Notes: a model not told the origin generated them from the letters alone. A DNA stretch of 64,000 nt from Tricholoma matsutake (GCA_026075535.2 AP026539.1:10788001-10852000); one strand, 5' to 3'. Positions 35,880 to 47,103 are shown, numbered from the stretch's first letter. Program-made: numbers and translations.

Positions 35880-35925
35880 CCTCTTATTAGAGGTGGAGCT
35901 ACATATGAGGTCCTCTAATAAGAGG
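35880..35925. repeat. Short inverted repeat, possible MITE scar
   Basis: CCTCTTATTAGAGG at 35880-35893 and its reverse complement CCTCTAATAAGAGG at 35912-35925, 18 bp apart. Each arm is itself nearly palindromic. No target duplication established. Confidence 0.4.
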
Positions 35926-36000
35926 GAATTAAATGTGTATGGCCCTCCTCCGATAAACCTTGAATAAATATAGTGTAGACTCCTCCAAGACATCTACAGC

Positions 36001-38045
36001 ATGTGCCAGACATCAGTACCTGCCATCAGTGTCATCGACTACTGTCACCATCAAGGCCATCAATTTCTCCCATCACTGTCGGCTTATGTCCACCCACGTC
36101 GGCTAACGTTGTGCTCACTGTCTCTGACAGCGAGCTCACTATTTCCTTCATTCTGCCCCGTTTTTCTTTTGCTTACATTAACTACATGTGTACATAGAAT
36201 GACTACCTGCCGTCCTTTCCACTTTACCTGCCCTGATAAGCCTGCTAGAGCACTACCTTCTTGAAGTGAGAATGAGAGATTGTTGTACTTATGTTTGAGT
36301 GTTCTTCTTGATATATTACTCATTGTGCACCAGCTTCCTTCCAATCGAAACACTACTAGACATGGTAGGAGAGCAAGGCCCTCCACAGCCACTCCCCCTC
36401 CATCCTGCACTGTGTCTTCTACAAGCAATTCTTCTACAGTGCCACCTACCTCAGCCACTGCACACCCTGCCCCACTGAGAAGGTTACCATCACTTCCCAC
36501 TGTATTGTGGTCACAACCATGGACCCCGACAGGTTCCTGTTTTCCAGAGGCCATTACACCCGACCGCCTCAAAGAATGTGCCTACATCTTGGCCACAAGA
36601 GGTGTGGACATTGACCATTTGAAGATACAGGGCACAGATGTTAAGGAGCTGGTCCGAAGTTTCAATAGGGCTCTTGCACTAGCGGCGTGAACAAACAACT
36701 TCACTGATATTCTGGCTCCAGGGCGAGACTTTGTGATGTAAGTTTTATGAGTATATCACATTAGCTCAAAGTGGAATACTAACCAATTGGTTCTAGAATT
36801 CAGATAAATCAGGATGGATACGAACGAACACTCTCTGTTGGCGAAGGAATTGAGAGGGAGGTTTTACACTTGGCGTTTCAAGAATTCCGCGATGAATCCA
36901 CCAAATGGTTCTTACCATGCCAGGATGGGCATGTTGCTATTGCCTTGACTCCTTCGACTGTCCCCACCTCTAGGTCCTCAGTTAGAGGTCCTTCAAGTTC
37001 TGCTCGTGGCCAAAGTCTTGCTACATTGGGTGCACTTACCAGCCTCTTAATCATCAATGGCATTGCTCCAGTCCCTCTCTCTCCGGTTCTTCTTCACTAT
37101 TTCATTCACCAATATAATCTCAATGCTATCCACCCTTTGTTCTTGGGTAACTGGTATCCTGATCTTCATCAATTAATTCAAAACTGGCTTGCCATTGGCC
37201 ACACTGGAGATCCGACACCTTTTGAGTCCCATTTTATAATGTATCACGATATGCAGGTGCTTTGTTATCAATTACTAGTCTGTATACAATGTACTCATCA
37301 GCACTTCCAATAGGTGGGACCACTTCTTGGCCGAGACAAAGAAACTCATCAGTGGACAGCATGTGAAATCCTTTATCGAGCTATTGTTGGGCCCTCCCAA
37401 CCAGATTATCCTGACATCTTAGCCTTTCTCTCGGGCTTCAACCTACCCTGCTGGAATGGCTTCAGCTTCTCTAAGGTTCAGCTTTATCATTGTCATCAGC
37501 ATGGATACTTATGCAACTTTCTTAGCTGGTGAATTCTCTTGAAGGAGGTTTGGAGTTCCTCTTCAGTGCTCTTTGGATGTCAAACATCACATGCTACAAG
37601 GATTTGGAACCTTACCTGGCTGTGAAGACAGCCAACACAGAAGTAGCTGAACATTTTTTTCAATTTGTCCTTCTACAACATTTGACTCCATTATCACATC
37701 ATTTCTCAGTGGTTCTGGTATTCCTTGTCCTAACTCATTCAAAGAGGTCCAAGGCCAGTTTTCAACATTGGTAGACCTGTCAACAATTGGTGAACCCTGT
37801 TTTTGACCAAAATTACTCACCTGGGCATCCACCGGAAGTTCATCTGTCAATGTGAATGAAGTCGGGCAAATTATGGTATGTGCAAATGCCATGATCTTAC
37901 CCTTCACAGATAATGAATATTGTACAGGTTGTTCTTGTAGATGATGATGGACTTGCCTATGGGTTAGACCCTGAAGTCCGGTCAGCAATGATAGCAGAAG
38001 GAACAAGACCTGCTTGCGGGAAGCAAGGGTTTCCATTTCTTACTT
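36001..38045 (+). pseudogene. HECT-like C-terminal region, decayed agaricomycete gene
   Basis: 36360-36690 has a Thr/Ser/Pro linker and ITPDRLKECAYILATRGVDI. 36870-37255 reads LAFQEFRDESTKWFLPCQDG, LATLGALTSLLIINGIAPVP, VLLHYFIHQYNLNAIHPLFL. After a probable intron (37256-37312) comes VGPLLGRDKETHQWTACEIL to SGFNLPCWNGFSFSK; the next part (37529-37620) has EGGLEFLFSALWMSNITCYK; and the last (37930-38040) has VVLVDDDGLAYGLDPEVRSA. The LLINGIAPVPLSPVLL and late Val-Asp-Asp segments recall HECT-like regions in lineage-specific mushroom proteins. I cannot place a catalytic Cys. Stops at 37640-37930 show decay. The HECT assignment is tentative. Confidence 0.35.
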
Positions 38046-38480
38046 GATGCATTTACACAATCTGGACTCTTCCCCCAATCGAGAAGCTCACACCTTTCAG
38101 GAAGCTGTTGATCACTGGCTTTTGTGTGAATGCCTGGGTGCTGTTGGTTCTCATTCAATTCTCTGATTTCACATTGATGTGTCTGATCGCTTTAATTACT
38201 TATCTTTAGTGCCTTCTTTCAGTCATCCTCCAAATTCTACCTTCTGATGACTGTCTTTGCTTGCTAATCATTGGCGTTGCTCATCACCCCTTTAATTGCT
38301 TTTATCTTTACTACTACCCTCTTTCTCTTTTGATAGTCCTCCGAATTCTACCAACACCTGCCTTTGCTTGCTACTGTTGCATTCTTCATTAGCGATGTCT
38401 ACCCCTTCTCTAGTTACAATACACTATGCAATATAATGTTTTTCACATGAGCAGACATGTGATATAAAAGCTATGATAGT
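38046..38480. other. AT-rich intergenic region
   Basis: Two partly similar blocks of CTTTGCTTGCTA...TTC (about 38260 and 38355) with TCCTCC(A/G)AATTCTACC before each (about 38225 and 38336) indicate an imperfect local duplication. No gene. Confidence 0.4.
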
Positions 38481-38544
38481 GGAGATGGTTGCATGGCTCT
38501 TTCATTCCCACTGCGACCCCACTTAGTGCCTCAAACCAATCTCT

Positions 38545-40063
38545 TTGCCTTTTGTCCTCATCTTTTGCCATTGTTATCAAATGTTTCAGTCACCTGGACC
38601 TTATGGAAATATACACAGCACCTTTGTGCCCTCTTGGAGTCTCAACCAGGTCCATGCTCGATCCTCACCACCACCAAATGGTCCAAATCTTCGCCCATCC
38701 AAGTCATCTAAACCTATTGCCAAGCTTAATATGCCTGCTAGCGCTCCTCAGCCCCATGCTGCGCCTACTTTGAACCCATTGCATTCACCATCAATCTCCA
38801 CTCCCCCCTCTAGTGACCTCATGTACCCTGATCCTTTGGAGATGCGGAGTGACTCTGTCCCCCCTTGCATTTCCAATACTCCTGAAACCCCTACTGTATG
38901 TTCTATAGAGGGTATCCTTTCTGAGTTGAATCCGTTCTTGACATGAACGGCTGGTGCTCCAAACCGTATATTAGTGAAAGGTGTTACATCTGAAACCTTT
39001 CAAACTCTGCAGCTGATGGCGGAAAAGGGTGAACTAGAAGGATGGGCACAGGCTCAGTGAGTTTAACACCTGACCCTTCAAAACTTTGATGGGTTATCTA
39101 ATAATCTTTTAAGCATTGACTTTTCTGGCACTGACCTTATCGTGCATTTTCCTACCATGATTCATGAGTCTATCAGCCAAATCTTCCCAAGGATATCTGA
39201 CGAACACATCCATGGGGTCATTTTTTGTGGAGATACACCCAATGCCAGATTTGGTGGTGGATCTAACATCTGGTTATCTGATGATGGAGAGAAGACCCCC
39301 GATTTTGCAATCTATGAGCAGCCTGACATACCTGATGCCTGGACCCATTATCTGACGATTGCTTGGGAAGTGGGTTACAGTGAAACAGCAAAAAAACTTG
39401 GCCGAGATGCTGCTAGGCTGGTGGCGGGTACTTTTGGTGGTATACAGCTTGTGATTATGGTTAATATAGAGGATAAGATTGTCAAAGGCATTGGAAGACA
39501 GTTGAAGGCAGTTACCATCAATTTTTTGGAGCTTACAGAATCTGAACAACTCAAGTCTTGGGCTGGGAAAGACTCTGACCTCAATTGCTTGATGCACATT
39601 GATGGTCTTGACGATTCAGCGAGGGTGGTCTCAGCATCACTTGCTGACAAGTATCAATACATTTTCTTCCAAAATGACATCAAAGTGTACTGGAAGTATG
39701 TTGTGTTGCAAACAGAGAGATATCAGGTAAGGGACCCTTTACAATGGTTTACAACCTTGTAACTATTCATAAAAACAGATAATCCCAGGTTCAAGTGAGA
39801 ATCACTATATCCGAATTCTGCAAAAGCACATCTTTTGGACAATCCCTCAAGGCAGGCATGGCGATGACTATGTTATCTCAATTCCATATCACCTCGTTCT
39901 TGACACAATCCAAAGCAATGTCAATTTGCAGACAGATGCTGATTTGGCAGCCAAGCGCACTATGAAGCGACAGCAGCTGCAGGGTATGCTTGAGACAGCA
40001 AGACGAGCACTGGAACACAAACAGGAAGAGACCTGGAAGAGGAAGAAAGCACGATTGGAGTAG
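38545..40063 (+). CDS. Uncharacterised agaricomycete protein, possible PD-(D/E)XK nuclease fold
   Basis: N-terminal Ser/Pro-rich segment (38600-38946). It continues past a TGA at 38944 with LVKGVTSETFQTLQLMAEKG. The conserved core is 39142-39726: TMIHESISQIFPRISDEHI, TPDFAIYEQPDIPDAW, LTIAWEVGYSETAKKLGRDA, GGIQLVIMVNIEDKIVKGI. GTAAGG at 39727 starts an intron ending before IPGSSENHYIRI (about 39783). The C-terminal helix is ARRALEHKQEETWKRKKARL, stop at 40061-40063. The PD...(W)EVGYSE..L..DA pattern resembles nuclease-fold proteins (D, E-x-G/S spaced acidic residues) seen widely in fungi. Function is inferred only. One TGA and one TGA near 39058 may be decay. Confidence 0.45.
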
Positions 40064-40217
40064 TCCCAATCCTTTGTACAACAAATGCACAGCTTTTCAC
40101 TTAGTTCACAAATTTGAGTACCTTTAGTTCACAAATTTGAGTACACTTAGTTCACAAATTCGAGTGGTGAGAATAAAATTGGTTGAGTCAACAGAGGGCA
40201 TGGTTATGACAGCTATA

Positions 40218-41257
40218 CTATTTGAGACAGAGTGACAAAGTGGCCTTGAAAGTAGAGAGTTGATTTTGGGTCACTCCAGCACCAAAGGCTTCATCGGGGT
40301 CAGTTGACCTTGCATTAGGGATCTGGCCAGTGGATATGGGACCATTAGAACTCCAAAGGTAGCATATGCCTCTCCAGAGGGAATACAATTTGTAGCTAGC
40401 CTCATCCTTCCCTGTGGCAGATGTCAAAATATGCACTTTGCATGAAAAGCCTAGCTAGAAGGGGCTAACCTGGAATGAGTCCTTTCCATTGGCTTCTTGC
40501 CGCCACCTCAGCCCAGTCATACCAGCCGCATTTGTGGTCAAACAAAATCGCTGCCCAACTGCAGTGATCCAAAACCTCTGAAGCCTGGAAGGTGAGACCA
40601 TGGACATCAATCTTACCACCTTTTTTGGGAAGAGGCACAGTGAAACCTAATTGCTTTAGTAGCGAAACCATAGCGCGATGGTTCCTAACCAAGTGCATTA
40701 GGGTCTGTCCCTGCTGACACCGAGCATTGACAACTTGTGGATCATTCATGTCTATGCCCTTGAGTTGGAGCAACAATCCCACACTGTTTGTATATGTGGC
40801 TGCAGGCCTCTCAGAGCTTGTTGGAGAAACTTGCGGATGTAGTGTCAGGGCAGGTGGTGGGCTGTGTTCCCCCCATTTGGGGTTTGCAGCTGGGGGCATA
40901 TCTGCTGGTGCAACAAAGAAAGTGTTTGGCTGCATCATTCTCACAGAATTGAACATAAGACCCTGATTCCCATGAGAGCAAAGGTCTTCACTGTATGGGC
41001 AATCAGATGAGGGAGAGAGGCGATTTTGCAGCAGGTTCCCAGATGTGGGTGAGGAGGGTGCTGGTAGGTGGGGAGAGGAGTGCTGGGATGATGGTGTGAG
41101 GGAGTGGAGAGAGGAACGCCGAGAAAGCAGATGACTGACAGAGTCAGAAGGGCTTAAACTCAACTCTGAAGATGCCCTGGAACTGCAGCAGAATGTTGTA
41201 GAATGGATTGTGTTGGGGACATGAAGGACAATAAAAAAATGTTTGCTCATCTCTACC
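40218..41257 (-). CDS. Unrecognised minus-strand gene, cut by the gypsy element
   Basis: 40465-41250 minus is open for 261 codons. It has a Ser/Pro-rich N-terminus (SDSVSHLLSRRSSLHSLTPS), then SVGLLLQLKGIDMNDPQVVN, CQQGQTLMHLVRNHRAMVSL and VLDHCSWAAILFDHKCGWYD. It continues after a likely intron with GKDEASYKLYSLWRGICYLW and DPDEAFGAGVTQNQLSTF to a stop at 40218. Removing the gypsy element (41258-44923) gives an in-frame upstream SHSPFGVEMSK, so the element probably split this gene. No domain recognised. Confidence 0.45.
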
Positions 41258-41658
41258 TGTTAGGAAACCACCCCATTACCTAATAAAATTTCATTTTATT
41301 TTATTATGTTGAATTACGCTACATGACGCCAAATGACGCTACACTTTGATAGCATGAGAATTTTATTTCGCATGCATCAAAATGTATGCACATGTACAAG
41401 TGCGTCGGTAACAACAATGTACAATATGTGTAACATAGTATATAAACCCTAAATATATGCCTAGGGGACCCCAGTTGTGTTCTCTTAGGTATTCCACCTA
41501 TGTTTTTGGTGTGAAAGGCCTATCGCAACAAACTCACCTATTAATAACCCCTCGCATCAAAACCATCAGTTCCCCCATCACGCGCACGGATCCTGCCCCC
41601 TTCTTGTAGAGAGAACCCGCACAGTCTTAGCTAGCAGATAGTGGGTGTTGCCCTAACA
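41258..41658 (+). repeat. 5' LTR of gypsy family 1
   Basis: TGTTAGGAAACC to TTGCCCTAACA. TATATAAA at 41439-41446 and predicted transcript start AGTTGTGTTCT at 41473, 34 nt after the TATA start. That gives U3 41258-41472 and R+U5 41473-41658. Confidence 0.9.
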
Positions 41659-41660
41659 GA

Positions 41661-41671
41661 AGAACACAACT
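41661..41671 (+). promoter_or_regulatory. Self-complementary primer binding site, gypsy family 1
   Basis: AGAACACAACT, two bases after the 5' LTR, is the exact reverse complement of AGTTGTGTTCT (41473-41483), the predicted first 11 nt of the element mRNA. This matches the self-priming design of the Tf1/sushi group, where the mRNA 5' end folds back to prime reverse transcription. Confidence 0.75.
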
Positions 41672-42145
41672 ACCCATATCAGTGCGCCTTCTCTTACTTG
41701 CACATATGTCATTGTTTCACCACGCCACATCCGATTACTCACCCTTTCGGCATGAGCCAGAAGTACTTGTATATATGTAATCTACCTTTTCTTTTGTAAG
41801 CCGACGCCAGGCCTTGCCTTACATTGCGACTGCCAGTGATTGAGAGGCAGCGCTTGTCATTAGGACAGCTGCAACCAGACAACCGATTGGATCTGGTTTA
41901 GTTATGATTTACATTACTCTATTTGGACGACTATTTTAGTTACAAGCTGAATTCAGCAATATCTCCAAGATCAGGCACTGTTGGAAGGGTTATTGATCCG
42001 AAGTGTCAAAATAGGTGCCCAATGAACGACGAACGATTGATGAACCTCGATGAACCTTATCACGTGACCCGTAAACATTTGGAGAGGTCTCGAAGAAAAA
42101 ATTTTGAATTTGTCGAAGAAGTGATTCATCACAGATTCTACAATT

Positions 42146-43243
42146 ATGTCTGAACCTTCAACTTCTAATCCTGGTCCTAATCCTGTTCCCATACCAGCAC
42201 TAGAGGTGAAAATTGATGCGCTCACAGCACAAATGTCGCAATTAGTGTCAGTATTGGCAGCATCACAGCCCAGACAAGCGGAAGTACAGCCAGAGACGAT
42301 AGGAGAAAGAGATGATGAGATGGAGGAGATGGTGGAGTGGATATCACAGGAGGATGAGACGGCAGAGAAATCCGGAAATGGAAAAGTGTGCTTACCTAAG
42401 TACGCACCCCCACAAATCTTTGACAGTACCATGGAGAATACAAAATCCTTCATCAGCTCTATAGTATTGTACATCCATGGGAGGAAGCCCGAGTTTCATA
42501 CAGCCGAGTCTAGGATTATGTTTGCTCTCTCATACATTCAGGGGGGGAAAGCACAGTTCTGGAGAAACAAGGCTATTAATCAAATTGCCATGGGAAACAA
42601 ACCATTTGCAACCTTCAAGGAATTTCTGGAGAGATTGGAGGCACAGTTTGGAGACCCTAATCCAAAGGCGACAGCCAATGCTAAATTAAAGACCATGCGC
42701 CAAGGTTCCCTAATGGCGGATGAATTTATTTTGCAGTTCAAAGCAGAAGCTTCGCAAATGGACATGGGAGAAGCCGCATTGGTAGAGTTTTTGAAAGCAG
42801 GATTAAATCCCTCCTTATTCAAGTCTATCTACCGACTACCTTCTATGCCGGAGAAATTGGATGAGTGGTATAATTGGGCAATGCGCCTTGACCGGCAATA
42901 TCAGCAGGAACAGGCAGAGTCAAAGTTGATGTACGGAAGTAGTAAATTTGGAAAGTCATCAGGAGGAAAGTCTGAGAAAGGAAAGGCACCTCAGGTGCAA
43001 CCTCCAAGGGCACAGCCACCGGCCATGGCAGTGACACCTATAGTTACAGAGTCAGCAGCACCAGCAGAGGCAATGGAGGTTGATCAAGCAGGGAGACGAG
43101 CCCCACTTAAATGTTTTAACTGTGGGCAGTTAGGACACATTTCTAGGAATTGTAGGCAGAAAAGAAAGATTAGGGAAGCTACAATTGAGGAAGTGAAGCC
43201 AGAGGAAGGCAAGCAGAAGAATTTTGTGGAAGAGTCCCAGTGA
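42146..43243 (+). CDS. gag: Gag polyprotein, gypsy family 1
   Basis: 365 codons from ATG, with no internal stop. The N-terminus is disordered with a short coiled-coil-like stretch (DALTAQMSQLVSVLAA), then an acidic segment. The capsid-like Retrotrans_gag core covers about residues 100-260 (FATFKEFLERLEAQFGDPNP, LKAGLNPSLFKSIYRLP). A Pro/Ala linker is followed by a CCHC zinc knuckle CFNCGQLGHISRNC near residue 325. Gag packages the element RNA into cytoplasmic particles. It overlaps the pol frame by 55 nt (43189-43243) in the -1 register. The intact gag contrasts with the truncated pol. Confidence 0.9.
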   Translation: MSEPSTSNPGPNPVPIPALEVKIDALTAQMSQLVSVLAASQPRQAEVQPETIGERDDEMEEMVEWISQEDETAEKSGNGKVCLPKYAPPQIFDSTMENTKSFISSIVLYIHGRKPEFHTAESRIMFALSYIQGGKAQFWRNKAINQIAMGNKPFATFKEFLERLEAQFGDPNPKATANAKLKTMRQGSLMADEFILQFKAEASQMDMGEAALVEFLKAGLNPSLFKSIYRLPSMPEKLDEWYNWAMRLDRQYQQEQAESKLMYGSSKFGKSSGGKSEKGKAPQVQPPRAQPPAMAVTPIVTESAAPAEAMEVDQAGRRAPLKCFNCGQLGHISRNCRQKRKIREATIEEVKPEEGKQKNFVEESQ

Positions 43244-44522
43244 AGGTTTCCCCATTGGTGACCCAGAATTGTTACAATGTATTAGTATCCGAGGAAACCC
43301 AGAGCAAATCAGAAAAGGAAATTGAGGAGGAGTATAACCGGTCTGAATCACGTGACAAAAAGGAGTACAACTGTTGTCAATCACGTGACAATTTTCATGC
43401 ATCATTTCCAAAAACCCCTAAATTCTTTATTTGCTCTGCGCGAATAGAACCCGAAATCACCTTGACTGTGGGATTGAAGACAGTGGACACGCATGCAGCT
43501 ATTGATGTGGAAGCATTGCTTGATAGTGGTGCTACAGGATTATTTATTAATCGATCCTTAATTACCAGAAACAGTATTAACACATGCAAGCTGGCGCAAC
43601 CTATAATGGTGTACAATATTGATGGAACAGTCAATCGTGGAGGAAAGGAGGTGACTATGGTACTAAAGTATCAGGAGCATCAGGAGCAAGCCATATTCGA
43701 AGTGTGTGATCTTGGGAAAACCAATCTAATAATAGGATGTCCATGGTTATGGAATCATAATCCCGAAATTGATTGGAAAACTGGGAAAGTACAAATGACT
43801 CGTTGTCCTAAGGAATGTAATGTGTATGGGAGGAAGATGAAGAAGGAAAAAAGGAAAAAGAAAGAGAAAGAACATCCAAGAAAGTATTCTGTTACAATGG
43901 AGGAAGTGGAGGATGAGGAAATGCCAAATGGGGAAGTTCCGATCATGATCGAGAAAGAAGAGCAGAAGCAAACCTTTAGAACAATTCATGGAGGACAGTC
44001 ATGGGACAAGAATATCATGAAGGTGGAGAAGCCAGTGGAGGAATGGGTGCCAAAAGTGTATCACAAACATCTGTCAGTGTTCCAGAAGAAGGAGTATGAG
44101 CAAATGCCGGTGCAGAAGCCATGGGATCATGCGATTGAGATGAAGCCAGGGTTTGTGCTGAAGAAGTCGAAGGTATATCTGTTATCTCTGATGGAACAAG
44201 AAGAAGTGGATGTGTTCCTGAAGGAGCAATTGCGCAAAGGATACATACGACCTTCGAAATCACTGCAGACGTCACCAATATTCTTCGTGCCAAAAAAAGA
44301 CCAAAGGAAGAGGATGTGTACCAATTATAGGTATTTGAATGAGTGGACAGTGAAGAATGCATACCCCCTGCCGTTGATCTCAGAAATAATTGACAAGGTG
44401 GGAAAAGCCAAGGTCTTTACAAAATTGGATTTATGATGGGGATACAACAATGTATGAATAAAGAAAGGAGATGAGTGGAAGGCAGCATTTGCCACGTGTC
44501 GAGGATCCTTCGAGCTGCTTGT
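43189..44522 (+). pseudogene. pol: Pol fragment (protease and start of reverse transcriptase), gypsy family 1
   Basis: Open in the -1 frame relative to gag. The aspartic protease motif is LLDSGATGLFINR (about 43519), followed by VYNIDGTVNRGGKEV and IIGCPWLWNHNPEIDWKTG. A Lys-rich linker follows, then the RT start: KPWDHAIEMKPGF, SLQTSPIFFVPKKDQRKRMC and YPLPLISEIIDKVGKAKVFT. Two TGA stops (44434-44436 and in NNV-stop-IKK) stand where RT has conserved Arg. The frame reaches GDEWKAAFA and then meets the 3' LTR at 44523, well before the YxDD active site. No polypurine tract precedes the LTR. Confidence 0.85.
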
Positions 44523-44923
44523 TGTTAGGAAACCACCCCATTACCTAATAAAATTTCATTTTATTTTATTATGTTGAATTACGCTACATGATGCCAAATA
44601 ACGCTACACTTTGATACCATGAGAATTTTATTTTGCACGCATCAAAATGTACGTGCATGTATGAGTGCGTCGGTAACAACAATGTACAATATGTGTAACA
44701 TAGTATATAAACCCTAAATATATGCCTAGGGGACCCCAGTTGTGTTCTCTTAGGTATTCCACCTACGTTTTTGGTGTGAAAGGCCTATCTCAACAAACTC
44801 ACCTATTAATAATCCCTCGCATCAAAACCATCAATTCCCCCATCACGAGCGTGGATCCCGCCCCCTTCTTGTAGAGAGAACCCGCACGGTCTTAGCTAGC
44901 AGATAGTGGGTGTCACCCTAACA
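44523..44923 (+). repeat. 3' LTR of gypsy family 1
   Basis: TGTTAGGAAACC to CACCCTAACA, followed by target duplication ctacc. Carries the same TATATAAA and AGTTGTGTTCT as the 5' LTR. Confidence 0.9.
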
Positions 44924-45129
44924 CTACCCCAAAAGGTGAATGAGAATAGGCAAAGCTGATGACACTCACGTGATCCACATCAGCAGCTAGTAGCTCAAAA
45001 CGGGCCACACAAGGGGCTAGAATTAAGCATTCATGTCCCACCTCACTTAACACACACAGGGTCCTATAGCAGTGTGTCGGGTTCTGCAATCCATCCCCAA
45101 ACTCGGGGACACGAGTTGTCGCAATGATG

Positions 45130-45605
45130 ACCTATAGATGGAGTTGCAGCGGAAGGGAGTGAGAACAGCAATGAAGGATTGGATCAGGAGCAGGAAGTCC
45201 AACATGAACCTGAACTCAATGAAGCCAATCTCTTAATCCCTGACGATGGCCCCACAGCTTGCTTCCCTGTGGGGTTCTTTACCAGAGGAGATATGCATCT
45301 ATCTGATTTGGGGCTTAAATTTTGGTAAGAATTTTCAACTGCTTTCACTGACATCTTAGCCTTTCCCTCTTTTACAGATATACTCCAGGTGACATCCTTA
45401 TCTTTTTATCTGGCTTTAATGCAGTACAGCTATGGCAGCCATCCATTCCACCTCCTGGAGAGCCTTTGACCTATGGACACATTGATAATGTATTTTTTTC
45501 CCCCCACAACTCCCATTGTAGGCTGGAAGGAAAAGCTGCTGGGTGGAATAGAGATACTTTGACCGATAGATTTCCATCTTCTTCAGCTTATGCACGCCAT
45601 TAGAG
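45130..45605 (+). pseudogene. Oxygenase-like (cupin-type) C-terminal fragment
   Basis: Readable in two frames: NEANLLIPDDGPTACFPVGF, TRGDMHLSDLGLKFWYTPGD, ILIFLSGFNAVQLWQP, YGHIDNVFFSPHNSH. A stop or intron splits the KFW/YTPGD join at about 45325-45378. The GDMHLSDLG...PGDI pattern resembles the C-terminal beta-strands of mushroom 2-oxoglutarate oxygenase-like proteins. No N-terminal H-x-D is seen, so this is a fragment at best. Confidence 0.3.
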
Positions 45606-47100
45606 GTTTAATTTGTATTCCTTCAAGTATGTCAAATATAAGTTGCTGTTTGTTTGACAATTTAGGGTACTATTGAATGTCCACCAAGGAGTCCAAACTA
45701 AGTAACTACATAATACAAAGTGGACAAGTCAATGGTGTGCATCCCACCATCAACACCTGCTCTCATTTGCCATTGTTTGCACTACAAAAGTAGTGGGCTC
45801 TGCCGCCAGCTCCCCAGCGCGCTACGTGGTTATTCCAGAATCAGACATGGATGTTTTGGTTGTTACCCAAGTGTCATAGCTGTAATTGCCAATAAAGCGG
45901 TATGGACTGATAAACCAGAGCCGAGTCCAGAGCCTAAATATAACCATAACCAAACTAAGTAGCTGCATTTCCAAAACCAAAGGCTGTGACAAGGAAACCA
46001 AAGTTGTGACCAAGTTGTTGGATTAGGTTTCAGGCAATAGACCATGTGATCCATATAGTAGGACCTGGGAAAGTGCTCAATCTAGGACCTAATCACATGC
46101 TAATCCTGGACCTGGAATATTCCTCGAAAAATAAACTCATATCCATCAGTTTCAACCTTTGATAATCTGACTACAACCTCTGCAGCTCTTGTCAATGCTC
46201 CTGCTACTGTGGCTCCTGTCGAAGCTCCCGCTACTGAAGCTCCTGTTGATGCTCCTGTTACCATCACAGTCCCTAGTGTGGGACTTGGGACAGGGAAGAA
46301 AGCTGGGACGATGTGGCCAAACCCTCATCCGACTACTGCCCAGTAAGTGATCGTATTGTAGAAGTTCTAGGTATAGACTAATGTTGCCTATTGATAACCA
46401 GAAACCTATGTGCTTTGGATTGGAAAGAGCATAACCCTCATGGTTCCATGAGCGATTTCAAGTAATACTATGATAACCTCTCTGCAGAGCAGAAGAAGGT
46501 CTGCATGCCTTTGTATGTTCTTTAGTATCATGACTCACATAAATTACAGCACTGGAAGGATTGTGAATTCTCCATGGTAAGCTGTCCATATCTATGTGAT
46601 ACAGTCCTAACTTCTTTTTTTGACCACAGAAAGCTGCATGCGCTGCTCCTGGGGTGTCCGACTGATCAATTGATTACACATTTGGGTAGATTGGAAACAC
46701 AGGAGGTCACAGCGCTGCAAACTGGCTCCGCAGGTTAGCGTCGTAATTTCTATGTTTCTACAGGCTCTATATATGTTCTTGCAATATAATATGTCATGCA
46801 TTTTGCCTTGAGAGATTGATTGGTATCAATTTGCCTCGATTAGTATTGATTGATATTATTTGGAATAGAGCAAAATTGAAGCTTAATACAATGTCATTTT
46901 GACCCTATGTATATCTATCTAAAAACATCTGACTAGATCTGGCTGCATGTGCACGTGAAGCTTGATCAAAAGTATCTGAGAAGTGTCTCATTCCTCAATA
47001 TATATGGAGTCATAGCTATTTACATACATTTACATCAGGACAGCAGTTTTTTTTTGTTCTAACTCAATCTAACCCTCTCTGGTTCGACCAACTTTTGACT
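45606..47100. other. Gene debris, one short coding-like stretch
   Basis: 46150-46345 plus encodes Ala/Pro/Val repeats (PATVAPVEAPATEAPVDAP) followed by GLGTGKKAGTMWPNPHPTTA. After an intron-like gap comes NLCALDWKEHNPHGSMSDFK (about 46403). Typical of disordered regions in mushroom hypothetical proteins. No domain. 46740-47100 is AT-rich with nothing recognised. Confidence 0.3.
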
Positions 47101-47103
47101 GGG

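Larger units (their letters stand above)
41258..44923 (+). mobile_element. Ty3/gypsy element, family 1, internally deleted, two LTRs (3666 bp)
   Basis: Two same-sense LTRs (41258-41658 and 44523-44923) enclose a leader, gag, protease and the start of RT. Outer flanks are identical 5-mers ctacc (41253-41257 and 44924-44928), while the inner flanks differ (gaaga and cttgt), so this is one insertion and not two solo LTRs. RT breaks off after its first motifs and abuts the 3' LTR; RNase H and integrase are absent. It cannot be autonomous. LTRs differ at about 20 of 401 positions by eye, so it is not very young. Confidence 0.9.

Noticed and set aside
35880..35925. Rho-independent terminator
   Set aside because: The sequence is eukaryotic and no U-tract follows; more likely a MITE scar.
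43747..43989. Hydrophobic minus ORF (FLFLFPFFLL)
   Set aside because: Antisense of the Lys-rich linker in gypsy pol.
41258..44923. Two independent solo LTRs flanking an unrelated gypsy fragment
   Set aside because: Inner flanks do not match their outer flanks, while the two outer 5-mers are identical (ctacc). The primer site next to the first LTR also pairs with that LTR.
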